NCBI GenBank assembly: GCA_030537495.1
Contig: JAUNMH010000009.1
Location: forward strand, 1 to 64,000
Direction of reading: 5' to 3'
Length of the DNA: 64,000 nt
Origin: Clostridia bacterium
Lineage (GTDB): Bacteria; Bacillota; Clostridia; Peptostreptococcales; Anaerovoracaceae
Made by a program: the position numbers and the translations under genes. Of this stretch, positions 25,374 through 36,560 are shown piece after piece. Under the pieces are notes generated by a model. The model was not told the origin of the DNA, made no database searches, and saw only the letters and a list, made by a program, of their open reading frames with translations. The first letter of the stretch is position 1; the number at the start of each line of letters is the position of its first letter.

Positions 25374-27053
25374 ATGGAAGTAAAAAGCGATATTCAGATT
25401 GCTCAGGAAGTGGAAATGAGCAATATCAGGGAGATTGCGGAAGCTGCCGGAATTGATGAGAAGTACGTGGAAATGTACGGAAATTACAAGGCTAAGGTTG
25501 ATTACAGAATGCTTGACGACATGGCTGATAAGCCTGACGGAAAGTTAGTTCTTGTAACTGCTATTTCACCTACCCCGGCAGGTGAGGGTAAGACAACTAC
25601 TTCAGTTGGACTTGCTGATGCGCTTCATAAGAAGGGCGTAAATGTTATGGTTGCACTTCGTGAACCTTCTCTTGGACCTGTTTTCGGTGTTAAGGGTGGA
25701 GCTGCTGGCGGCGGATATTCACAGCTTGTTCCTATGGAAGATATTAACCTGCATTTTACAGGTGACTTCCACGCAATTGGAGCTGCTAACAACCTAATTG
25801 CTGCAATGCTTGATAACCACATTCAGCAGGGTAATGAACTTAATATTGACCCTAGATCAATTACTTGGAAGAGAGCTGTTGACATGAATGACAGACAGCT
25901 TAGAAGAATTGTTGACGGACTTGGCGGTAAAATGAGTGGCATGCCAAGAGAAGATGGATTCGAAATTACAGTTGCAAGTGAAATTATGGCTATCCTTTGT
26001 CTTTCCAAAAATATAGATGATCTTAAAGATAAAATTGCAAATGTAATTCTTGGATATACTTATTCAGGAGAACCGGTTACTGTTAGAGACATTAAAGCTC
26101 AGGGGGCTGCTGCAGCGCTCCTTAAGGATGCACTAAAGCCTAACCTTGTTCAGACTTTGGAAAAGACTCCTGCATTTGTTCACGGCGGACCTTTTGCAAA
26201 TATCGCTCATGGATGTAACTCCATTATGGCTACAAGAATGGCACTTAAGCTAGCTGACGTAGTTGTAACAGAAGCTGGTTTTGCTGCTGACCTTGGCGCA
26301 GAGAAATTCGTTGACATTAAGTGCCGTAAGGCTGGTCTAAAGCCTTCTGCATGTGTAGTTGTTGCAACTGTTAGAGCACTTAAATACCACGGTGGTGTTG
26401 CAAAGGCAGACCTTAACGATGAAAACCTAGAAGCTCTTGAAAAAGGTCTTCCAAATCTGCTTCAGCACGTAGAAAACGTAACTAAATGCTTTGGTCTTCC
26501 TGCAGTTGTAGCTATAAATGAATTCCCTACTGATACTGAAGCTGAAATTAAGCTGGTTCAGGAAAAGTGTCAGAATCTTGGCGTAAATGTTGTGCTTAGC
26601 CAGGTATGGGGAAAAGGCGGCGAAGGTGGTCTAGCACTTGCAGACGAAGTTCTGAGACTATGCGATTCAGAAGAAAACAACTTCGATTTCGTATATCCTT
26701 TAGAAGCATCAATTAAGGAAAAAATTGAAACTATTGCTAAGAGAATTTATCGTGCTGAAGGCGTTGTATTTGAAGCGAATGCACAGAAGCAGATGGAACA
26801 GCTGGAAAAACTGGGATTTGGTAATGTTCCAATTTGTATGGCTAAGACTCAGTTCAGCTTCTCTGACAATGCTTCACTTCTTGGAGCACCTAGAGGTTTC
26901 AACATTACAGTCACAGATCTTAAGGTTGACGCTGGTGCAGGATTTATCGTTGCAAAGACTGGCAATATTATGACTATGCCAGGTCTTCCAAAGGTTCCTG
27001 CAGCTGAAAAAATTGATGTAGATAACACAGGAAAGATTACAGGCCTGTTCTAA
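25374..27053 (+). CDS. fhs: Formate-tetrahydrofolate ligase
   Basis: 559 residues, full length. Makes 10-formyltetrahydrofolate from formate, ATP and tetrahydrofolate. The ATP site [14 protein letters not shown] (~64-77) and the [16 protein letters not shown] segment (~269-284) are diagnostic. GAAAGGAAG precedes the ATG. Typical of acetogenic and amino-acid/purine-fermenting clostridia; works with glyA and folC in this window. No other Wood-Ljungdahl gene is nearby. Monocistronic. Confidence 0.97.
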   Translation: MEVKSDIQIAQEVEMSNIREIAEAAGIDEKYVEMYGNYKAKVDYRMLDDMADKPDGKLVLVTAISPTPAGEGKTTTSVGLADALHKKGVNVMVALREPSLGPVFGVKGGAAGGGYSQLVPMEDINLHFTGDFHAIGAANNLIAAMLDNHIQQGNELNIDPRSITWKRAVDMNDRQLRRIVDGLGGKMSGMPREDGFEITVASEIMAILCLSKNIDDLKDKIANVILGYTYSGEPVTVRDIKAQGAAAALLKDALKPNLVQTLEKTPAFVHGGPFANIAHGCNSIMATRMALKLADVVVTEAGFAADLGAEKFVDIKCRKAGLKPSACVVVATVRALKYHGGVAKADLNDENLEALEKGLPNLLQHVENVTKCFGLPAVVAINEFPTDTEAEIKLVQEKCQNLGVNVVLSQVWGKGGEGGLALADEVLRLCDSEENNFDFVYPLEASIKEKIETIAKRIYRAEGVVFEANAQKQMEQLEKLGFGNVPICMAKTQFSFSDNASLLGAPRGFNITVTDLKVDAGAGFIVAKTGNIMTMPGLPKVPAAEKIDVDNTGKITGLF

Positions 27054-27069
27054 TTAATAACAATAGCGG

Positions 27070-27127
27070 GGTGGTCGCAGCAGGCAGGCTGGTTTAGTCG
27101 GATTTGCAGCAGGCGACCTCCTCTTTT
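27070..27127 (+). terminator. Probable fhs terminator
   Basis: GGTCGC (27073-27078) pairs with GCGACC (27113-27118), with a GCAGCAGGC repeat in both arms, followed by CTCTTTTT. Imperfect stem, long loop. Confidence 0.55.
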
Positions 27128-27161
27128 TAGGTTTTGATAGAGAAAGGTGGATTGGCTGATT

Positions 27162-27854
27162 TTGAGTAGCAGTAATTTGGATAGAGAGAACAAAAGACAA
27201 AAATCGGAGAGCTTTACAGTGGGGGCACTGCTGGCTATATCTGGCGGAATTCTGGATGCCTATACCTATCTTTGCAGGGGTAAGGTCTTTGCAAATGCTC
27301 AGACGGGAAATATAGTACTCGTGGGAATTAACTCGGCTGAGGGAAACTGGAAGGGTGTTTTTTCTGCTATGATTCCGGTGGTGGCTTTTATGCTGGGGGT
27401 TCTGGTTACGGAGCTGACGAGACATCGCATAGATAACGACAAACTTCAGAGAATTCACTGGAGGCATTTTAACATATTCCTGGAAATAGCCTTGCTGGCA
27501 ATTATTGCCCTCATACCTTTAGGGCATTTGGACCATCTTGTTAATATTGTTGTTTCTTTTGTCTGTTCCATTCAGGTTCAGACCTTTAGGAAGGTTCATG
27601 GAAATCCTTTTGCTACAACAATGTGTACGGGTAATTTAAGAAGTGGGACAGAGGCTTTACTAAATTACATAAGAACCGGCAACGGGGAGGCGGCCCATAA
27701 GAGTTTATGTGCCTACGGACTCATTGGATTTTTTGTCCTTGGCGCCATAGTTGGAGCCTTACTTTCAGGACATATTCCCGTTCTTGTTATACCGCTAGTA
27801 ATCGTAATTTACGCAGTTGTATTTTTAATGATGACAGAATGGAAGCTACAATGA
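27162..27854 (+). CDS. DUF1275 (YoaK-like) membrane protein
   Basis: About 230 residues with six predicted membrane helices. Family signatures: GGILDAYTYLCRGKVFANAQTGN near the N-terminus and FATTMCTGNLRSG (~147-159). The function of the family is unproven; some members are suspected transporters. TTG at 27162 is preferred, with AAAGGTGG 11 bases upstream; the in-frame GTG at 27147 lies inside that site. Overlaps the sensor kinase by ATGA, so it is translated together with the two-component system, and might serve it as accessory or sensor. Confidence 0.8.
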   Translation: MSSSNLDRENKRQKSESFTVGALLAISGGILDAYTYLCRGKVFANAQTGNIVLVGINSAEGNWKGVFSAMIPVVAFMLGVLVTELTRHRIDNDKLQRIHWRHFNIFLEIALLAIIALIPLGHLDHLVNIVVSFVCSIQVQTFRKVHGNPFATTMCTGNLRSGTEALLNYIRTGNGEAAHKSLCAYGLIGFFVLGAIVGALLSGHIPVLVIPLVIVIYAVVFLMMTEWKLQ

Positions 27855-29179
27855 TAGATAAGATAGACAATTTAATGAAATCACAGAAAATTAAGAGAAT
27901 GATACTTGTAGCTGTTACGGTGTCGGCTTCATCTCTCGTTAGCTTTAATCTGCTCAACGGCGGGTTTATTGTAGCGCTGTCTGTTCTCGTAATGGGAATT
28001 TTTATCTACTGCTATAGAGATATGTCAGGACAGTACATTGCGTGGATGGTAGCATTCTGCTCACCTTTATTTAGATTTATAATGCTATCCGAGGAAAGCG
28101 GACCAAGCAAAGAAGTTCTTTTGATGGTTTTACCAGATTCTTTTTTCTATTTGGCCTATGGCATGATGTACGCAATTATATGCAAATATATTTTAAAGGA
28201 AGAATATACTTTGGGAAATTTCTTCTACGTTGCCCTTGCTTGTGACTGGACGGGTAACCTTTGCGAGATCATGGTGCGAAGCCTTATTGCGGGCAAATGC
28301 CTTATAGATATTGAGTTTTTCTTCTTGCTAGGACTTATTGCTCTTTTCCGAACTATGCTTATACAGTTTATCAGTGCATCAGTAGAGTATTACACCAATA
28401 TTTTGCTGAAACAAGAACGACACGAAATGTTCCGAAAGCTTCTAAATCAGGCTTCCGTCTTTGAAAGTGAAGTTCGTGTAATGGAGAAAAATATCGGAGA
28501 GATCGAAGAGGTTATGCGTAAAGCCTATGATCTGCACAAAATTTCAAAGGATACCGAAATGCCCAAAGAAACAAAAGATGCACTTCTAGACATAGCCAAG
28601 AATGCTCACGAGATAAAAGGCGACTACATGGGGGTTGTACACACTCTCAAGGACCTGTACCTTAACGAGTTCCAAGACGAAAAAATGCGTCTCAGTGAGG
28701 TTTTGAGCCTGGAAAGACAGAACGCCACTGCCTTGGGGCGTGCATTGGGTCAGGACGTTTCCTTTGTCATGAAGATCAAAACCGATTATATCCTGGATTC
28801 TCCGTTTAAATTAATGTCCGTAATAAGAAATATTTTCACCAATTCCATTGAAGCCATTAAAGCCATTAAAGGTAATTACGCTGCTATTGTTGTGAATATT
28901 GAAGATGATAGGGATAATCCAGACCTTTGTAAAATGATTTTCAGTGATAATGGGTGTGGCATAGATAAAGATATGATTGACTTCATTAAAATGGAAGGAT
29001 TCTCTACCAAATTTAACCAAAAGACAGGAAATATTCAGAGAGGTCTTGGATTGCCTGTGGTTTTAGATATAATAGGAAACGAGTACAATGGAACCGTGGA
29101 TATTGAAAGTACAGTAGGAAAGGGCACCACCGTAATTCTTAAAATACCGACAGAAAGTGTAGGCGAGCGAGTAAAATGA
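27851..29179 (+). CDS. GlnK-like sensor histidine kinase
   Basis: About 442 residues. An N-terminal region with ~5-6 membrane helices (~20-195), a helical dimerisation segment with the probable phospho-acceptor His in NAHEIKGDYMGVV (~250), and a GHKL ATPase domain: N box IRNIFTNSIEAI, G1 DNGCGID, G2 GLGLPVVLDIIG. The layout matches Bacillus subtilis GlnK (YcbA), which senses glutamine. ATG at 27851 overlaps the DUF1275 stop. Followed by its response regulator with another ATGA overlap. Confidence 0.85.
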   Translation: MIDKIDNLMKSQKIKRMILVAVTVSASSLVSFNLLNGGFIVALSVLVMGIFIYCYRDMSGQYIAWMVAFCSPLFRFIMLSEESGPSKEVLLMVLPDSFFYLAYGMMYAIICKYILKEEYTLGNFFYVALACDWTGNLCEIMVRSLIAGKCLIDIEFFFLLGLIALFRTMLIQFISASVEYYTNILLKQERHEMFRKLLNQASVFESEVRVMEKNIGEIEEVMRKAYDLHKISKDTEMPKETKDALLDIAKNAHEIKGDYMGVVHTLKDLYLNEFQDEKMRLSEVLSLERQNATALGRALGQDVSFVMKIKTDYILDSPFKLMSVIRNIFTNSIEAIKAIKGNYAAIVVNIEDDRDNPDLCKMIFSDNGCGIDKDMIDFIKMEGFSTKFNQKTGNIQRGLGLPVVLDIIGNEYNGTVDIESTVGKGTTVILKIPTESVGERVK

Positions 29180-30030
29180 GATACTATATTGTAGATGACA
29201 ATATTGCTACAGTAAAAACCCTTGAAAATATTGTTAAATCAAGGAATCTAGGAAGCGTATGTGGATATTCAACTTCACCAGAGGATGCAATAAAAGAAAT
29301 CCTAGAAGACAAGCCTGAGATAGTTTTGGTCGACTTTCTCATGGAGGGCATGGACGGCGTGGAGATGATTGAAAAAATCAGAGGAAGAAATGAGGACATT
29401 TGTTTCGTAATGATCTCAAAGATAACAGATAAGGAAATGGTTCAGAACGCATACACAGCAGGGATTGAGTTCTTTATTAATAAGCCTGTTAATATAGTTG
29501 AGGTGGAGACGGTACTCAACAATGTTATGGAGAAAATTAAGATGAAGGGCATGCTGAGCCAGCTGAAGACTATAATGAATGACGATGAATCAGAAACCAG
29601 GAGAGCCAAGAACCAGAAAATCGCCCAGGACGGGGCTAAACATAAAAATGTGGACCATCTCCTCGGAAACCTGGGAATGTTGGGTGAGAGAGGCTGTCAG
29701 GACATTAAAAGGGTATTTGCCTTTATGAGCGAGCATAACTGCGAATATGGTAAAAATGTACTTAGCCATATTGAAAGTGAAACTGGAGACTCCGCAAAGA
29801 ATATAGAGCAGAGAATGCGTAGAGCCATTAAGAAAGGCCTTACTAACACTGCCAATATTCTTCTAGATGACGACTACAGTGATATTATTGATGTGTATGC
29901 CCATTATGTTTTCGATTTCTATACTATAAGAGAAGAAATGAACTGTCTGAAGGGAAAGAGCTCTACGGGAGGAAAGGTAAATGTGTCGCAATTTATGAAT
30001 GGTCTTATTGTGTACGGATCCGAGGACTAA
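29176..30030 (+). CDS. GlnL-like (YcbB) response regulator
   Basis: 284 residues. Receiver domain ~1-120 with acidic pocket VDDN (6-9), phospho-acceptor Asp53 in LVDFLMEG and Lys in INKPVN. Residues ~150-284 match the YcbB/GlnL-type DNA-binding domain, not a common OmpR or LuxR one (RRAIKKGLTNTANILLDDDYSDIIDVYAHYVFDF). In B. subtilis GlnK-GlnL activate glutaminase and a glutamine symporter of the AGCS family; here an AGCS gene follows directly, preceded by four 10-bp repeats. Confidence 0.85.
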   Translation: MRYYIVDDNIATVKTLENIVKSRNLGSVCGYSTSPEDAIKEILEDKPEIVLVDFLMEGMDGVEMIEKIRGRNEDICFVMISKITDKEMVQNAYTAGIEFFINKPVNIVEVETVLNNVMEKIKMKGMLSQLKTIMNDDESETRRAKNQKIAQDGAKHKNVDHLLGNLGMLGERGCQDIKRVFAFMSEHNCEYGKNVLSHIESETGDSAKNIEQRMRRAIKKGLTNTANILLDDDYSDIIDVYAHYVFDFYTIREEMNCLKGKSSTGGKVNVSQFMNGLIVYGSED

Positions 30031-30100
30031 TTTAGCCTAATTTAAAAAATAAATCAAAAGATTTTTTAAAAATCTCCTTTAACGAAAGAAAAATTTTTTA

Positions 30101-30140
30101 TTTGAGTATTTATGAGTATTTTTGAGTTTTTTTGAAACCA
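30101..30140 (+). promoter_or_regulatory. Four tandem 10-bp repeats: probable response-regulator operator
   Basis: Units TTTGAGTATT, TATGAGTATT, TTTGAGTTTT and TTTGAAACCA follow head to tail at 30101, 30111, 30121 and 30131. The 10-base period puts every copy on one face of the helix. They lie 54 bases before the symporter gene, where an activator would sit. GlnL sites in B. subtilis are described as TTTTGT direct repeats with 10-base spacing, so the layout agrees though the sequence is not identical. Confidence 0.6.
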
Positions 30141-30193
30141 GGATATTAGAATAACCTCAACAAAAAAATGTCTGCCGTGAAAGGAGATTTATT

Positions 30194-31705
30194 ATGCTAG
30201 ATAATTTTGCTATTTGGATTAATGGTTATTTATGGGCACCGGCCTTGGTATTTATGTCAATCGGTGTAGGTTTATTACTATCAATTGGACTTAAGTTCCC
30301 TCAGTTCAGACTGATTAAAGACATGGTATGCCAGCTGGCAAAGGGCTCAGACAGTGAAAGTGGAGTTTCATCCTTCCAGGGTTTCTGCATGGCTCTCGGC
30401 GGAAGAGTAGGAACAGGTAATATTGCCGGAGTTGCTAGTGCTATGGCAGTTGGTGGTCCGGGAGCAGTATTCTGGATGTGGCTAATCGCACTAGTAGGTG
30501 CAGGTTCAGCTTTCAGTGAATCCTCACTGGCGCAGGTTTATAAGACAAAAGCCTTAGGCGAATATCGTGGTGGACCTGCATATTATATTGAAAAAGGCTT
30601 AAATTGCAAGCCATGGGCAATTGCTTTTGCTCTCGCAACAATTCTTGCAATGACAATTACAGGTCCTACAGTACAAGCTGGAGCGATTTCAACAGCATTT
30701 AAGGGCATGAACCTTGACGTTAGCCCTATGGTTGTAGGTGTAATTATTTTCGTATTATTTCTTGCTGTAACACTTGGCGGACTAAAGAGAATCGGAAGCT
30801 TCGCAAGCTACGTAGTTCCTGTTATGGCGGCTATCTATCTGCTTCTTGCTATTGTAATTTTAGTAGTTAATGCTGGAAACATTATCCCAATGTTTAAACT
30901 TATCTTCAAGTGTGCATTCAATGCTGAATCAGCATTTGCAGGCGTATTTGGAGCTTGCGTAAGCCAGGGCGTTAAGAGAGGTATCTACTCAAACGAAGCT
31001 GGTTGGGGTTCTGGAGCACACGCTGCAGCAACTGCAGAAGTATCACATCCTGCAAAGCAGGGGCTTGCTCAGGCATTCTCAGTATATGTTGACACACTAC
31101 TAGTTTGTACAGCTACAGCACTTATGATGCTTTCAACAGGTTGTTACAATGTGTTTGATGCTAGCGGAAAGGCTGTATTCGAAGGTCTTCCAGGAGTAGA
31201 AGCTGGTCCTGGATTCGTACAGGGTGCAATTGATAATCTGGTTCCTGGATTTGGAGCACCATTTATTACAATTGCAATGTTCTTCTTCGGATTTACAACA
31301 TTATTATCATTTGCAGTTTACGCAGATGCAAACTTCCAGTACCTAATGAAGAATAAATCTGATAGGGCTAAGAAAATTGTGTACGTAATAGGTTGTCTGA
31401 TTATTGCATTACTAGCACTAATGGCATCCCTGAAGGATATGACAACTGCATGGAACTATGCAGACGTAGGCGTTGGCCTGACTTGCTGGTTAAACCTTCC
31501 AGTGCTCATTCTTATGGCACCTAAGTCATTTAAGATTCTAAAAGACTATGAAACACAGAAGAAGATGGGACTAGATCCAGTATTTGAACCTGGAGATTTA
31601 GGCTTCGAAAACTGTGAACTATGGAATGAAATCGTTGAGGAAAAATATCCTGAACAGTTAGCAGCAAAGAGAAAAGCGTTTGCAGAAATGAAGAACGGAA
31701 AATAA
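30194..31705 (+). CDS. AGCS-family sodium:amino-acid symporter
   Basis: 503 residues with about 10-11 membrane helices. GGRVGTGNIAGVA (~70-83) is the sodium/substrate motif of the alanine/glycine:cation symporter family; YSNEAGWGSGAHAAA (~268-282) is also diagnostic. Substrate may be alanine, glycine or glutamine. The GlnK/GlnL-like genes just upstream favour glutamine or a related amino acid. AAAGGAG precedes the ATG. Confidence 0.9.
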   Translation: MLDNFAIWINGYLWAPALVFMSIGVGLLLSIGLKFPQFRLIKDMVCQLAKGSDSESGVSSFQGFCMALGGRVGTGNIAGVASAMAVGGPGAVFWMWLIALVGAGSAFSESSLAQVYKTKALGEYRGGPAYYIEKGLNCKPWAIAFALATILAMTITGPTVQAGAISTAFKGMNLDVSPMVVGVIIFVLFLAVTLGGLKRIGSFASYVVPVMAAIYLLLAIVILVVNAGNIIPMFKLIFKCAFNAESAFAGVFGACVSQGVKRGIYSNEAGWGSGAHAAATAEVSHPAKQGLAQAFSVYVDTLLVCTATALMMLSTGCYNVFDASGKAVFEGLPGVEAGPGFVQGAIDNLVPGFGAPFITIAMFFFGFTTLLSFAVYADANFQYLMKNKSDRAKKIVYVIGCLIIALLALMASLKDMTTAWNYADVGVGLTCWLNLPVLILMAPKSFKILKDYETQKKMGLDPVFEPGDLGFENCELWNEIVEEKYPEQLAAKRKAFAEMKNGK

Positions 31706-31729
31706 ACCATAATACACACCTGTAAAAAT

Positions 31730-31780
31730 CAAAAGGGCTGTTGTACTAATCATGATGGTTAATACAACAGCCCTTTGATT
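31730..31780. terminator. Bidirectional terminator between the symporter and leuB
   Basis: AAAGGGCTGTTGTA pairs exactly with TACAACAGCCCTTT around a ~17-base loop, with A- and T-rich flanks on both sides. Ends both the symporter transcript (+) and the leu operon (-). Confidence 0.85.
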
Positions 31781-31815
31781 TATTTAAATAAAAAAAGCGA
31801 AAACAAAGTTAAAAG

Positions 31816-32898
31816 TTAAATTCTTGCAGCTATCAAGTCCCCACATTCCTTAGTTCCAACAAGGGTTTTACCGTCTGACATAATATCAATGGTGCGGTAA
31901 CCTTCTGCCAGAATTTGTTTAACAGCGGATTCAATAGCATTTGCTTCATCATCCATATCGAAAGAATAACGAAGCATCATTGCCGCAGAAAGAATAGTTG
32001 CAATTGGATTTGCAATATTTTTACCTGCGATATCAGGTGCACTGCCGTGGCTAGGCTCGTACATACCAAATTTATCTTCGCGTAGTGAAGCGCTGGACAA
32101 CATACCGATTGAACCAGTTACCATGCTTGCTTCGTCTGATAATATATCGCCAAACATATTTTCCGTAAGAACCACGTCAAACTGTTTAGGATTTTTCACT
32201 AGCTGCATAGCCGCATTATCCACAAGCATGTGCTCATATTCAACCTCAGGGTAGTCAGCAGCAATCTCTTCAACAACCTTTCTCCAAAGCCTTGAAGTGT
32301 CAAGAACGTTGGCCTTGTCTACAGAAGTTACTTTCTTCCTGCGCTTCATGGCAATATCAAAACCTCTCCTAGCGATTCGTCTGATTTCACCTTCGCTGTA
32401 GCTCATAGAATCCCTGGCAATCAGCTCGCCATTTTCTACCTCGGTGCTACGCATTCCAAAGTAAAGTCCACCCGTCAGTTCACGCATGATCATCATATCA
32501 AAACCGCCTTCGGTAAGTTCTTCCTTAAGAGGGCAGGCACCCTTTAATTCCTCATAAAGATAAGCTGGTCTTAAATTAGCAAATAGACCAAGTTCCTTTC
32601 TGATCTTTAGAAGACCTGCCTCAGGTCTTAGCTGAGGCTCCAGCTTATACCATGGAGAAGTAGAAGTGTCTCCGCCAATGGAACCAAGAAGAACACTGTC
32701 GCTATTCCTTGCAATTTCAAGAGCCTCATCACTTAGAGGAACTCCATAGGCATCTATGGAGCATCCTCCCATAAGAATCTGTGTGTAGTTGAACTTATGA
32801 GTATATTTTTTGGCAACAGCATCAAGAACCTTCATAGCCTCTTCAACAATTTCAGGACCGATACCATCACCCTTAATAACAGCTATATTTTTTTCCAT
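31816..32898 (-). CDS. leuB: 3-isopropylmalate dehydrogenase
   Basis: About 360 residues. NAD-dependent oxidative decarboxylation of 3-isopropylmalate, the third step specific to leucine. [14 protein letters not shown] at the start; active-site segments [31 protein letters not shown] region, and [21 protein letters not shown] at 32898 is preferred (AAAAGGG upstream); GTG at 32907 overlaps the leuD stop and could also be used. Last gene of leuACDB. Confidence 0.95.
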   Translation of the reverse strand: MEKNIAVIKGDGIGPEIVEEAMKVLDAVAKKYTHKFNYTQILMGGCSIDAYGVPLSDEALEIARNSDSVLLGSIGGDTSTSPWYKLEPQLRPEAGLLKIRKELGLFANLRPAYLYEELKGACPLKEELTEGGFDMMIMRELTGGLYFGMRSTEVENGELIARDSMSYSEGEIRRIARRGFDIAMKRRKKVTSVDKANVLDTSRLWRKVVEEIAADYPEVEYEHMLVDNAAMQLVKNPKQFDVVLTENMFGDILSDEASMVTGSIGMLSSASLREDKFGMYEPSHGSAPDIAGKNIANPIATILSAAMMLRYSFDMDDEANAIESAVKQILAEGYRTIDIMSDGKTLVGTKECGDLIAARI

Positions 32899-32903
32899 TG
32901 GAA

Positions 32904-33386
32904 TCACACCCTTTTCTTAGAATTTACATAGTTGACCAAACCCTCAGCATCAATCATCTTCTGAAGGAATTCAGGGAAAGGCTGAGACTGATAAGTTTCA
33001 CCCTTAGTTACGTTGGTAATTACACCAGTTGCAAAATCCACAGTCACTTCATCGCCGACCTCAATCTTATCGGCCGCTTCAACGCATTCCATAATAGGAA
33101 GACCGATGTTAATGGCATTGCGGTAGAAAATACGCGCAAAACTCTTAGCGATGATGCATTTAATGCCTGCAGTTTTCAGGCAAAGGGGAGCGTGCTCTCT
33201 AGAAGAGCCACATCCAAAGTTTTGACCTGCTACGATAATATCACCTTTTTCAACAGTACCTGCAAAGTCAGGGTCAATGTCGACCATGGCGTGACTTGCG
33301 AGCTCCTTAGCGTCGAAAGAGTTAAGATATCTGGCAGGAATTATTACATCAGTGTCTACGTTATCCTTATATTTATAAATCTTCAT
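32904..33386 (-). CDS. leuD: 3-isopropylmalate dehydratase, small subunit
   Basis: 160 residues, the short archaeal/clostridial form. Contains [12 protein letters not shown] and the swivel-domain motif [12 protein letters not shown] (~55-66). Forms isopropylmalate isomerase with LeuC. Its start overlaps the leuC stop by one base. Confidence 0.95.
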   Translation of the reverse strand: MKIYKYKDNVDTDVIIPARYLNSFDAKELASHAMVDIDPDFAGTVEKGDIIVAGQNFGCGSSREHAPLCLKTAGIKCIIAKSFARIFYRNAINIGLPIMECVEAADKIEVGDEVTVDFATGVITNVTKGETYQSQPFPEFLQKMIDAEGLVNYVNSKKRV

Positions 33387-34660
33387 TATAGTTCACCTAC
33401 CTTTTCTGGGCTTGCAATGTAACCTGCAATTGCACTGGCTGCAGCAACTTCAGGAGAAGCCAGATAAATAAGAGACTCAACATCTCCCATACGTCCCACA
33501 AAGTTTCTGTTAGTTGTGGAAACACATTTCTCTCCCTTAGCCATAACACCCATATGTCCTCCCATACAAGGACCACAGCTAGGAGTGTTAAAAGCACATC
33601 CGGCATTAATAAAGATTTCTGCAAGACCCTGCTGGATACATTCAAGGAAAATCTTCTGAGTTGCAGGAACTACCATTACACGAACATTTCTTGCAACCTG
33701 ATGTCCTTTTAAAATGGCAGCTGCTTTCTGCAGGTCAGAAAGACGACCATTGGTACATGAACCGATAACGACCTGATCAATATAAATCTTGTCCATTTCC
33801 TCAATCTCATCAATTGTATGTCCGTTGCCTGGAAGATGAGGGAAGGAAACAGTAGGTCTGATTTCATCTAACTTAATTTCAATAACTTCTTCATATTCAG
33901 CATCTTCGTCAGCCTCATAAACTGTGTAGGCTTCCACGCCGCAGTCCTTCATATATTCTATGGTCTGCTCGTCAACAGGGAAGATACCGTTCTTAGCACC
34001 GGCTTCAATAGCCATATTTGCAATGGTAAAACGATCATCCATAGTCAGGCTGGCAATGCCATCACCTGCAAATTCCATAGACTTATATAAAGCACCGTCT
34101 ACACCGATTTTTGTGATAATATGTAGAATCACGTCTTTGCCACTTACATATTTTGATGGTTTGCCGGTCAAAACAAACTTGATTGCGCCAGGCACCTTAA
34201 ACCAGTTTTCGCCTGTCGCCATACCTGTTGCAATATCAGTAGTACCAACACCTGTAGAAAAGGCGCCAAGTGCTCCGTAGGAACATGTGTGAGAGTCGGC
34301 TCCGATAATGCACTGTCCTGCATATACAATTCCTCTTTCAGGCAAGATTGCATGCTCAACTCCACATTTCCCCTGTTCCATATGATGTTTCAGGCACTGA
34401 GCTTCTGAGAAATCTAAAATAGCCTTAGAGTTCTCCGCAGATTTAATGTCTTTATTTGGCGTAAAATGATCCGGTACAAGAACAACCTTGTCCTTGTCGA
34501 ATACTTTATCAGCCATCTGATAGAAAATAGGCAGTGCCATTGGACCTGTAATATCGTTAGCCATAACAACATCCAGCTTAGCTTCAATTAGCTGTCCTGC
34601 AGCTACGCTTTCCAGGCCTGCATGAGCTGCCAAAATCTTTTGTGTCATAGTCATTCCCAT
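33386..34660 (-). CDS. leuC: 3-isopropylmalate dehydratase, large subunit
   Basis: 424 residues, the shorter LeuC2/HacA-like class. Iron-sulfur cluster ligands: Cys of IGSCTNGR (~298-305) and the pair in [14 protein letters not shown] (~360-373). Also [23 protein letters not shown] at 34660 with AAGGGGG upstream. Pairs with the small LeuD encoded next. Confidence 0.95.
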   Translation of the reverse strand: MGMTMTQKILAAHAGLESVAAGQLIEAKLDVVMANDITGPMALPIFYQMADKVFDKDKVVLVPDHFTPNKDIKSAENSKAILDFSEAQCLKHHMEQGKCGVEHAILPERGIVYAGQCIIGADSHTCSYGALGAFSTGVGTTDIATGMATGENWFKVPGAIKFVLTGKPSKYVSGKDVILHIITKIGVDGALYKSMEFAGDGIASLTMDDRFTIANMAIEAGAKNGIFPVDEQTIEYMKDCGVEAYTVYEADEDAEYEEVIEIKLDEIRPTVSFPHLPGNGHTIDEIEEMDKIYIDQVVIGSCTNGRLSDLQKAAAILKGHQVARNVRVMVVPATQKIFLECIQQGLAEIFINAGCAFNTPSCGPCMGGHMGVMAKGEKCVSTTNRNFVGRMGDVESLIYLASPEVAAASAIAGYIASPEKVGEL

Positions 34661-34676
34661 TGGACGTTTCCCCCTT

Positions 34677-36398
34677 TTATTTTACGAAGTGAATTCTCTT
34701 GTTCATTCTGTTAAGTGCACTTACAAGCGCGTTTACTGATGCTAAGATGATATCGGCATGAGTTCCGATTCCCCAGTAGTTATTGCCTTTACTATCAGCT
34801 ATGCAGACATAGGCAGCAGCCTTGGAGTTAGAATCAGCACTGATTGCATGCTCTGAATAAGTGACGAACTTGTAATCGAAGTGGTAGTCAGTTTTGCGAA
34901 GGGCATTGGAAACAGCGTCAAGACGACCGTTACCGTCAGCCTCAAGGTTATATGACTTACCGTCGATAATAACTCTCATCTTTACACTTACGCCGTCAGC
35001 ATCTTCTGATTTAGTTGAAGAATAATGACTGAATGTAGCGTCAACTATATCAATAGGGGAGAAGTCGTTAATGTATTCCTTAGAGAAGACCTTAAAAATA
35101 TCTTCTGGCTGTAGTTCTTCGTGATGTTTGTCGGAAATATCCTTCATCATATATCCTACTTCAGACATCATCTGCTTAGGAATGCTGTAGCCATAGTTAT
35201 GTTCAAGAATATATGCTACGCCACCTTTTCCGGACTGGCTGTTGATTCTAATTACATCACCGTCATATTCTCGTCCTACGTCGTGAGGATCAAGAGGAAG
35301 ATATGGAACTGTCCATCTGTTAGGATCAGTTTCTTCTCTCCACTTCATACCCTTGGAAATAGCGTCCTGGTGAGAGCCAGAGAAGGCTGCAAATACTAAG
35401 GAGCCACCATAAGGCTGTCTAGGACTTACAGACATATTTGTGTACTTTTCGAAATGCTCTACAACATCAGGCATGTCTTCAAAGCTTAGCTTAGGATCAA
35501 CTCCATGAGTGTATAGATTCATTGCTAGAGTTACAATATCAACGTTTCCTGTTCTTTCGCCATTACCGAAAAGGGTACCTTCGATTCTGTCGCCACCGGC
35601 TAGGATTCCAAGCTCTGCATCGGCAACTCCAGTTCCTCTGTCATTATGAGGGTGAAGGGATACGATGATATTTTCTCTGTTATGAAGATTCTTACACATA
35701 TATTCAACCTGATTTGCGAAAACATGTGGCATTGACATTTCCACAGTTGCTGGCAGATTGATAATAACCTTATTATCCGGAGTAGGTTCCCAAATATCGA
35801 TTACTGCATTACAAATATCGCGAGCAAATTCCATTTCAGTTCCTGTAAAGCTTTCAGGAGAGTATTCAAATCTGAAATTAGTGCCTGTTTCTTCTGAATA
35901 TTTAGCTGCATATTCTTTTAGAAGCTTTGCTCCATCTACAGCAATCTGAATGATTTCCTCTTCAGATGCTCTGAAGACCTGCTGTCTCTGAGCGAAAGAT
36001 GTTGAATTATACAAATGCACAATGGCATTCTTTGCGCCTCTAAGAGCTTCAAAAGTTCTTTCTATTATATGCACTCTTGACTGTGTCAAAACCTGAACAG
36101 TTACATCATCAGGGATTAAATCATCTTCAATTAGTTTTCTTAAAAATTCATATTCTGTCTCTGAAGCAGCAGGAAAGCCAACTTCTATTTCTTTGAATCC
36201 GAGGTCTACGAGGTACTGAAAGAAATCGATTTTTTCTTCTAGACTCATAGGCACTATTAAAGCCTGGTTACCATCACGTAAATCAACGCTACACCATAAA
36301 GGTGCTTTATCAATGTGATCTTTCTGAGTCCACTCATATTCATTTGCTTTCATTGGAGGATTAAAGTATCCTACCTTGTACTTGTTAAAGTTTTTCAT
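34677..36398 (-). CDS. leuA: 2-isopropylmalate synthase, long form
   Basis: 573 residues. Joins acetyl-CoA and 2-oxoisovalerate, the committed step of leucine synthesis. [12 protein letters not shown] near residue 42 and [11 protein letters not shown] (~252) supply the metal and substrate ligands; the C-terminal ~130 residues are the leucine-sensing regulatory domain ([20 protein letters not shown] region). It belongs to the longer type-2 LeuA class. First gene of the leu operon; 16 bases to leuC. Confidence 0.95.
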   Translation of the reverse strand: MKNFNKYKVGYFNPPMKANEYEWTQKDHIDKAPLWCSVDLRDGNQALIVPMSLEEKIDFFQYLVDLGFKEIEVGFPAASETEYEFLRKLIEDDLIPDDVTVQVLTQSRVHIIERTFEALRGAKNAIVHLYNSTSFAQRQQVFRASEEEIIQIAVDGAKLLKEYAAKYSEETGTNFRFEYSPESFTGTEMEFARDICNAVIDIWEPTPDNKVIINLPATVEMSMPHVFANQVEYMCKNLHNRENIIVSLHPHNDRGTGVADAELGILAGGDRIEGTLFGNGERTGNVDIVTLAMNLYTHGVDPKLSFEDMPDVVEHFEKYTNMSVSPRQPYGGSLVFAAFSGSHQDAISKGMKWREETDPNRWTVPYLPLDPHDVGREYDGDVIRINSQSGKGGVAYILEHNYGYSIPKQMMSEVGYMMKDISDKHHEELQPEDIFKVFSKEYINDFSPIDIVDATFSHYSSTKSEDADGVSVKMRVIIDGKSYNLEADGNGRLDAVSNALRKTDYHFDYKFVTYSEHAISADSNSKAAAYVCIADSKGNNYWGIGTHADIILASVNALVSALNRMNKRIHFVK

Positions 36399-36435
36399 TT
36401 TCTCTTACCTCGTTTTACTCAAAATTTATACATAT

Positions 36436-36464
36436 AATATATAGGAATAGACTTTGTTTGTCAA
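36436..36464 (-). promoter_or_regulatory. leu operon promoter
   Basis: Minus strand: TTGACA (36459-36464), 17-base spacer, TATATT (36436-36441). The leader to leuA is only ~30 bases, leaving no room for a T-box or leader-peptide attenuator. Confidence 0.75.
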
Positions 36465-36531
36465 GGACATAAATTGTTATTAAGACCTAAAAAGATTTTT
36501 ATTAATTTGTATTAAATTCACAAAAAGATTG

Positions 36532-36560
36532 TTGACTTTTCTTAGAATTGGTTATATCAT
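36532..36560 (+). promoter_or_regulatory. ilv operon promoter
   Basis: TTGACT (36532-36537), 17-base spacer, TATCAT (36555-36560). Leader to ilvB is ~30 bases. The AT-rich stretch between this and the divergent leu promoter could hold a shared operator. Confidence 0.7.

Noticed and set aside
30056..30076. AT-only palindrome after the response regulator as a terminator
   Set aside because: Pairing is only A-T and there is no U-run after it; too weak to call.
32898..33422. 174-residue plus-strand frame opposite leuD
   Set aside because: Exact shadow of leuD, which has clear family motifs on the other strand.
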